A stretch of 64,000 nt of DNA. It comes from Asterias rubens (taxonomy: Eukaryota; Echinodermata; Asteroidea; Forcipulatida; Asteriidae). The notes below the pieces were generated by a model. The model was not told where the DNA came from. It saw nothing but the letters and a program-made list of their open reading frames with translations, and searched no databases. Positions 58,927 to 64,000 of this stretch are shown here, piece after piece; positions within the stretch are counted from its first letter, which is position 1; the number at the start of each line of letters is the position of its first letter. A program made the translations under genes and the position numbers. Where the stretch lies: NCBI RefSeq assembly GCF_902459465.1, contig NC_047076.1:13028146-13092145 (forward strand), written 5' to 3'.

Positions 58927-59302
58927 AGACAGTGGACACTATTGGTAATTGTCAAAGACTAGTCTTCACAGTTGGTGTATCTCAACATATGCATAAAACC
59001 TGTGAAAATTTGAGCTCAATCGGTCGTCGAATTTGCGAGATAATAATGAAAGAAAAAAACACCCTTGTCACACGAAGTTGTGTGCTTTCTGATGCTTGAT
59101 TTCGAGACCTCAAATTCTAAACTTGAGGTCTCGAAATCAAATTAGTGGAAAATTACTTCTTTCTCAAAAACTGCGTCACCTCAGAGGGAGCTGTTTCTCA
59201 CAATGTTTTATACCATCTTTCTCTCCCAATTACTTGTAATCAAGAAAGATTTTATGATGATAAATATTTTGAGTAATTACCAATAGTGTCCATTGTCTTT
59301 AA
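58924..59302 (+). mobile_element. GGACACTATTGGTAATT-family MITE, full-length copy
   Basis: About 380 bp, with ends AGACAGTGGACACTATTGG and CCAATAGTGTCCATTGTCTT as terminal inverted repeats. Internally it has a near-perfect hairpin (TTTCGAGACCTCAA facing TTGAGGTCTCGAAA, 59100-59138). No coding sequence. Confidence 0.85.
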
Positions 59303-61252
59303 TTATTTACTGGGAGACAATACAATTAATAAAAAATATTGATGAAATTCCTCTCGGGTTTAAAGGTGAAACGAAATGGGAGAGTTTTTAGTAAATAATT
59401 TTATATCCAAGTTAACTTGGTATGGATATGCTGTACATTGCTTTTTCTGTCTTTCTCTGATGTTGTTAAACTTTTACAGATGTGTACAAGTTAGCAACAG
59501 TTGGAAGTGATTTTCAAATTTTCTGTGGATAAAAGTCTATTTTTTAATCGGTGGTTTTGTATTCAAATAAGCCTGATTAATATGCACAATGAATTTTGTC
59601 TAATAGTGACTACACAAATGTATCAGACTAGGTAAAAACACCAATTTGCTACTTAATTTAAGACTAAGTTTACATAAAACAAAGTTCAGTCCTAATATTT
59701 TTCATTTTTAATAATTTTGCTTACAAAATCAATCCTGATCAATGCTTGTTAGCTTTGTACTTTGCATTTTAGGCACAACATTTGACACTTTGCCAGTGGC
59801 AATACTTGTCAAGTCCCGGATGATTTTCAATAATATCCTGTAACCAGAACCCCTCACCAGAACCATATGAGAGGTTCCTATTCTCCCAGAAGCATTTATG
59901 ATGACAAAAATATTATCAAGTTGTGTTCAGGATCTTTTAAAGGCAAAGTTTCCTCTCTTTTTTATAACCGTTATTTTTTTTGATCTAGATGAGCTAACCT
60001 GTGAAAATTTCATTTCAAAAAGAGTTGGCACTCTTGAGATATTGCTGAAAATCTGGAGCGGTTTTTGAATCCCTCTTTTTTAAAACCACAATCCGTTAAA
60101 AGGAATTGTTTTTAAAAATGTTACACATTTTCAAAAGCTTCAGTGCGTCTTAGCAAGTAAGTTTTTATGGTCTTAAATATTTTTGAGTAATTACCAAAGG
60201 TTTCCCTCCCTTTAATTTATTTTTAGTTCTCACAACAGAGTAGAGATCTGTTTGGGAATAAATTCTGTCTCATTTAAAACGTTGTTTTTTTATTAATTGT
60301 TTTTATTTATTAGAAATAACTAGCAAAACAATGCATCTTTGCAAAACTGCGATACTGCTCTATGAAAACACTCTGGGCCTTTTCAAATTCCTTTCACTGC
60401 AAGACAGAAGACCGCACCGAAGACCAAACCAAAATTACTTCGGTTTTGCTAATTTAATTTTTTCTGGCTGCTGCGTCAAAGAGACCTATAAAACCCAGAC
60501 AAGTTTCAGGCATTTTTTTGTTGCTGTTCTGATTTTTTTCGTTGTACGGCAGGCGTCGTTGATGCAAGCCAAGGGCAATGTTTCATTTCCCAAATTTATG
60601 AGGTGGATGGGTCCTCAATAAAAACAAGTCGCTTTATTTTACTTTCAGAATTCTGATTGACTTTAAGGCAATGTGGTTACCTGCTTGCTTAAAAATCTTT
60701 AGTAATATGATTTTAGACGGCAAAGATTGTCTTCTTGATAAGTTTCAATTTTCTAGTCTGGGCTTGAATTGGTTTGGTTCGGTAGAAACTGTCCAGGTGC
60801 AAGCCAATTATTAAGAAACTTTTGTTTTGTTTTGGAAGGACCGTTCAATTTCTTTATTTCATACTTCATATCGATACTAAAACTTAGCTGGCAGCCTAAC
60901 ACTTAATACTGTTGACCCTACATAAAAATACACATCAATTTCTAATGAATTAATGTTCAACCATAATGCACAAATAAGTACCAAGTAAAATATAAAAGAC
61001 AACAACAAATATATTATTGTTAATTTTTCTTTTAAGAATTAAGATCAAAATCGCTCAAATCATATAATAAAAGGTATTCATAAATACCCTACAGTTTCTC
61101 TATTCCTTTTGCTTGGGAGCGCCTCACGTGGGGGTGTTTAAACGGTTGATAATGACCAGCTTGAGCTGTTTATAACCGGCTTGCCTCTGCGAGTCGGGCA
61201 CGCAAGATTATCACGCGGAACACAATTCACAGCTATTAGTAACAGCGCGTAA

Positions 61253-61330
61253 TCTTTTTCTAGCTCAGTTGGTAGAGCGTCGACACGTTAATCTGGAGGT
61301 CGTTGGTTCGAATCCCACTCTAGTCAATTC
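61253..61330 (+). repeat. tRNA-like sequence, probable SINE head (Asn-type anticodon position)
   Basis: A box TAGCTCAGTTGGT at 61261-61273, GTT at the anticodon position (61287-61289) and B box GGTTCGAATCC at 61305-61315 are correctly spaced. However, the acceptor stem does not pair (the 3' side CTCTAGTC has no partner upstream of the A box) and the anticodon stem has mismatches. So this is not a functional tRNA gene as it stands. Confidence 0.6.
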
Positions 61331-62250
61331 TTTGTTCAACCCCAAAAATCAATTGTATTTTTTTCAATTCAGCTCTTTTCAATTCAGCCTACTTTAGCCA
61401 AACTTGCAAAAATTGGGTTCAGAGTGCCACACAGTTTATGAAAAATCCTGGGGAGCACACTGCTGTGTACTTGAGTTAAGTTTTCCTTTCATATATTTGT
61501 AAAATTCAAACAAAAAAGTTTTTGAAAATGATCCAAAACATGGTCACTCAGAAAGAAAGAAAAAAGTCAATATTTACATTGTTTCTTCCGAAAAAAACAT
61601 TAAACAATAAAAAACCTTTGTTTGGTCTTTAATTACAATCTGATCATAACTGTACTCCGTTATCACAATGATATTAAACAATTTTTTTTGTCAACATGAA
61701 CATTGCACTTTCAGTTTCAAAAGCAACGTCCTTGGCGATGAAACAAATTGAAAATTGCTTTGAAAATTGAAAGCAATCCTTTATGAGGCTGAAGCTGTTA
61801 ATAGGCAGGTTATAAAATAGTTTATTTTTTGATGAGATTTAGTTTAAAGGGATGGTTTTCTATTTATTTATTTATTTGTTTAAACTAATTCTTGAGTGTG
61901 ATCTGTGAAAATACACGTATCATCACATTTGCTGGTTATGTTTTTTTTAAAAAATCAGTGAATTAATTTTGTTGTTTCCTGCGTTCAAGTCGTGGGTGAT
62001 TTGTGAGGGTTTGGATCGTCAGTTGTAGGCAAATAGTTTCCTTAATTTTAACAATAATTTATTAAAGAAGAGCATACTTCTTCATATGACTTGTAACAAT
62101 ATTAAACACTTAATTTATTAACTAATTAAGTTAATTAATTAATGGTTAAAAACTAGATTGAAATTAATTAATCTAATTTATATTAGTTAAAACTTAGAAG
62201 TCCTGTACTTCAAACTTAAAGTTTTGTATTTTTTCTTTTCCATAAATGCT

Positions 62251-62420
62251 GCCGTCGATTTCACAAAGAGTTAGGACTCGTCTTATCTCGAGTAAGGAAG
62301 GGGACCTCGTCCTAACTTAGGATTAATCTTAAGGTCTGCATGCTACAGTGCAGGGTTGGGACTCGTCCTAAGTCATAAGATTAATCCTAAGTTAGGAAGA
62401 GTTTTGTGAAATCGACGGCT
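62251..62420. mobile_element. Palindromic TTAGGACTAGTC-family element, longest copy
   Basis: GCCGTCGATTTCACAAAGAG at the left is mirrored by TTTTGTGAAATCGACGGC at the right, over 170 bp. Inside is the family core (CTTAAGGTCTGCATGCTACA) between inverted CCTAACTTAGG blocks. Confidence 0.85.
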
Positions 62421-64000
62421 GATTACCTACATTTAGTTGCTATACAGTACATGACGTCTGTCCTACCTACTCATGCAGACATGTATTGCATTAAAACTGA
62501 CGTAACATATTTTAATTAGCGAGAAGTTTCTCATGTACTCCACATGAATGACATGAAACAAGTGATCATGTATGCAAGTTAGATGTGTACGTGCTGGCTA
62601 GCTAGTCTAGAGGTCATTCATAGAGGTCGAATTTTAATTAAGCGGACTGCTAGTGACTCATCGCTGATACTCTGTACCCTGTTGAAGATGACGGAGGGAT
62701 GACTGTGGGCTGCATAAAATACAAGGAATTGTGTGTATGTGTAGGCTGTCTTGCCCGGGCGATATTTACATGAAACATGACGTGCACGATTTGTCTGCGA
62801 ATATATACGCACTTCCTATGCTTAGTATCCAGTAGCTTAAATTTTATGTTGAACAGACAACATTTATTTGCTTAGCAAGTTATCGCTGCTAAGCAAGAAT
62901 GTGAAATTGATTTATCAAAAACATGTACTTGTGTATGTACATATAGGTTCATACAACATTTGCTAAGCAATTTATCGCTGCTAAGTGAGAATATGAAATT
63001 GAGGCTGGGGTCGATTTTTTGGTGGATGGAAGAAAATTTTTAAAGTGAATGAACAGATGCTAGAGACCTGTGATCACAAAAATTGTACACATTTTTAACA
63101 GTTTAATTAAAGGAAGAAATGAAATACCAAGCTGTACTCTAAAGAGGGGAAAAGTAATTTACAGTACAAGTTTAACAGAAGAAAGAACAAACAAAACTGC
63201 AGACTTAATTAACTGTTGACATCACACTGTAAAATATAGTGAAACACATCATATCATACACATGTACATGGTATTTCAAAGTAGTGCATAATACAACTTG
63301 TATTATTTCTTGAGTGGCATTTGAAACAAACTTGAACATGTGTTTGCTCCGGCCAAACTTACTCAGACCTCATGTAAACATTGCATGACGAATGCACTCT
63401 ACAAGGAATTTAGTTTGACCTTTTTGTTGTACCCAATACTTCCCAACATACTTTTGATGTTCCAAAAGAATTGATTAAAAAGAGAACATAAAATGAAATT
63501 ACAAAGATAGTGAACTGCATACTCTCTTAGATTAATGTTCGTTACATTTTACTCGCCAGGAAACTTGACAGAAATGCACATTGAAAAGATCTACAATGCT
63601 ACAATAACCTATATGGGTTTGGAAAAACACTTGGTTAGGCTATTTCTTCATTCATTTAAACTACTTAGTATATTTTTTGCACTAATAGTCTGTCTTTACT
63701 AAACATAATGCCCCAGTGTATCAGTGTCTCCCATCAACGTATTTTGATCACACCCCACTTTTGTTGAGTTCTCGCTTCACACTTCATTTCTTTTTCCAAA
63801 CCGTTCCACTATTTACAATGGTTTGGTAACGGTCCACGGATATCTATGACTTCTATTCTAAACATGTTGATTTAAGGACATTACGGGGGTGGGTAAATTT
63901 GATTCTTTTTGTCAAGAAACAGAAGACGGTTGATAGCGCTGGGAATAATGTCAAGGTTGGGAAATGTTAGAGAAGTAAAACTGTATGTGGTGGCTCATGC

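Larger units (their letters stand above)
55273..64000 (+). other. KIF5 intron 2 (at least 8.7 kb), repeat-filled
   Basis: No further kinesin exon and no other gene is supported. Contents: a GCCTTGGTGCCC repeat (55350-55515), a large foldback (56718-56985), a repeat pair and MITE (58750-59302), a diverged relative (about 59936-60214), a tRNA-like head (61253-61330) and a palindromic element (62251-62420). The 96-codon frame at 60331-60621 is open but lacks recognisable motifs, and I do not call it. Confidence 0.6.

Noticed and set aside
59480-59532. Possible KIF5 exon 3: an acceptor-like CTTTTACAG followed in phase by codons for DVYK
   Set aside because: The frame hits a stop after about 14 codons and has no P-loop or GYNGT sequence expected of kinesin-1.
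60331-60621. 96-codon frame in KIF5 intron 2
   Set aside because: No family features, no splice partners in phase with kinesin, and the composition resembles the surrounding intron.
1-64000. CRISPR arrays, bacterial operons or phage genes
   Set aside because: The genes are spliced eukaryotic genes. The only regular array (24686-25207) has contiguous units without unique spacers.

Overview
The window is eukaryotic, AT-rich animal DNA. Its coding genes are interrupted by GT-AG introns, and the spaces between exons are packed with short inverted-repeat elements and tRNA-derived SINEs. The proteins are clearly deuterostome-like, and the mix of repeats looks like an echinoderm, most probably a sea star. 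The species call is an inference from recollection of such repeats, not from a search.

Region 1 (1 to about 15,125) is a young cluster of class A GPCR genes, all on the + strand. Two are near-identical 371-residue receptors (1953-3068 and 13121-14236), lying in copies of a module of at least 3.6 kb set 11.17 kb apart. Between them is a diverged 378-residue paralogue (8943-10079). Just upstream of it is a truncated copy (6482-6946), created by a 2,461-bp tandem duplication whose breakpoint falls inside the gene. Each receptor has one coding exon, and a 5' UTR intron with a TATA-like promoter can be placed for the two near-identical copies.

Region 2 (15,125-23,428) has no gene I can support. 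It holds MITE-like elements, homopolymers and a microsatellite.

Region 3 (23,429-38,699, - strand) is a complete eight-exon ceramide synthase of the CerS5/6 type. All exons join in phase to give 376 residues. Its 9.8-kb first intron is full of repeats, and another intron carries a 102-bp minisatellite.

Region 4 (41,346-43,155, + strand) is a complete four-exon ribosomal protein L27 gene of 136 residues, divergent from the ceramide synthase.

Region 5 (45,912-53,322, - strand) is a complete 13-exon dynactin subunit 2 (p50/dynamitin) gene of 403 residues. It lies head-to-head, 618 bp apart, with region 6, the 5' end of a kinesin-1 heavy chain gene (KIF5 type, + strand, from 53,941). Only the first two coding exons of that gene (71 residues) are in the window; the rest lies beyond 64,000. 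Thus a plus-end motor and a cofactor of the minus-end motor share one short intergenic region, as I recall for human KIF5A and DCTN2.

All exon boundaries were read by eye from splice consensus, phase and family knowledge. No alignment or database search was run.
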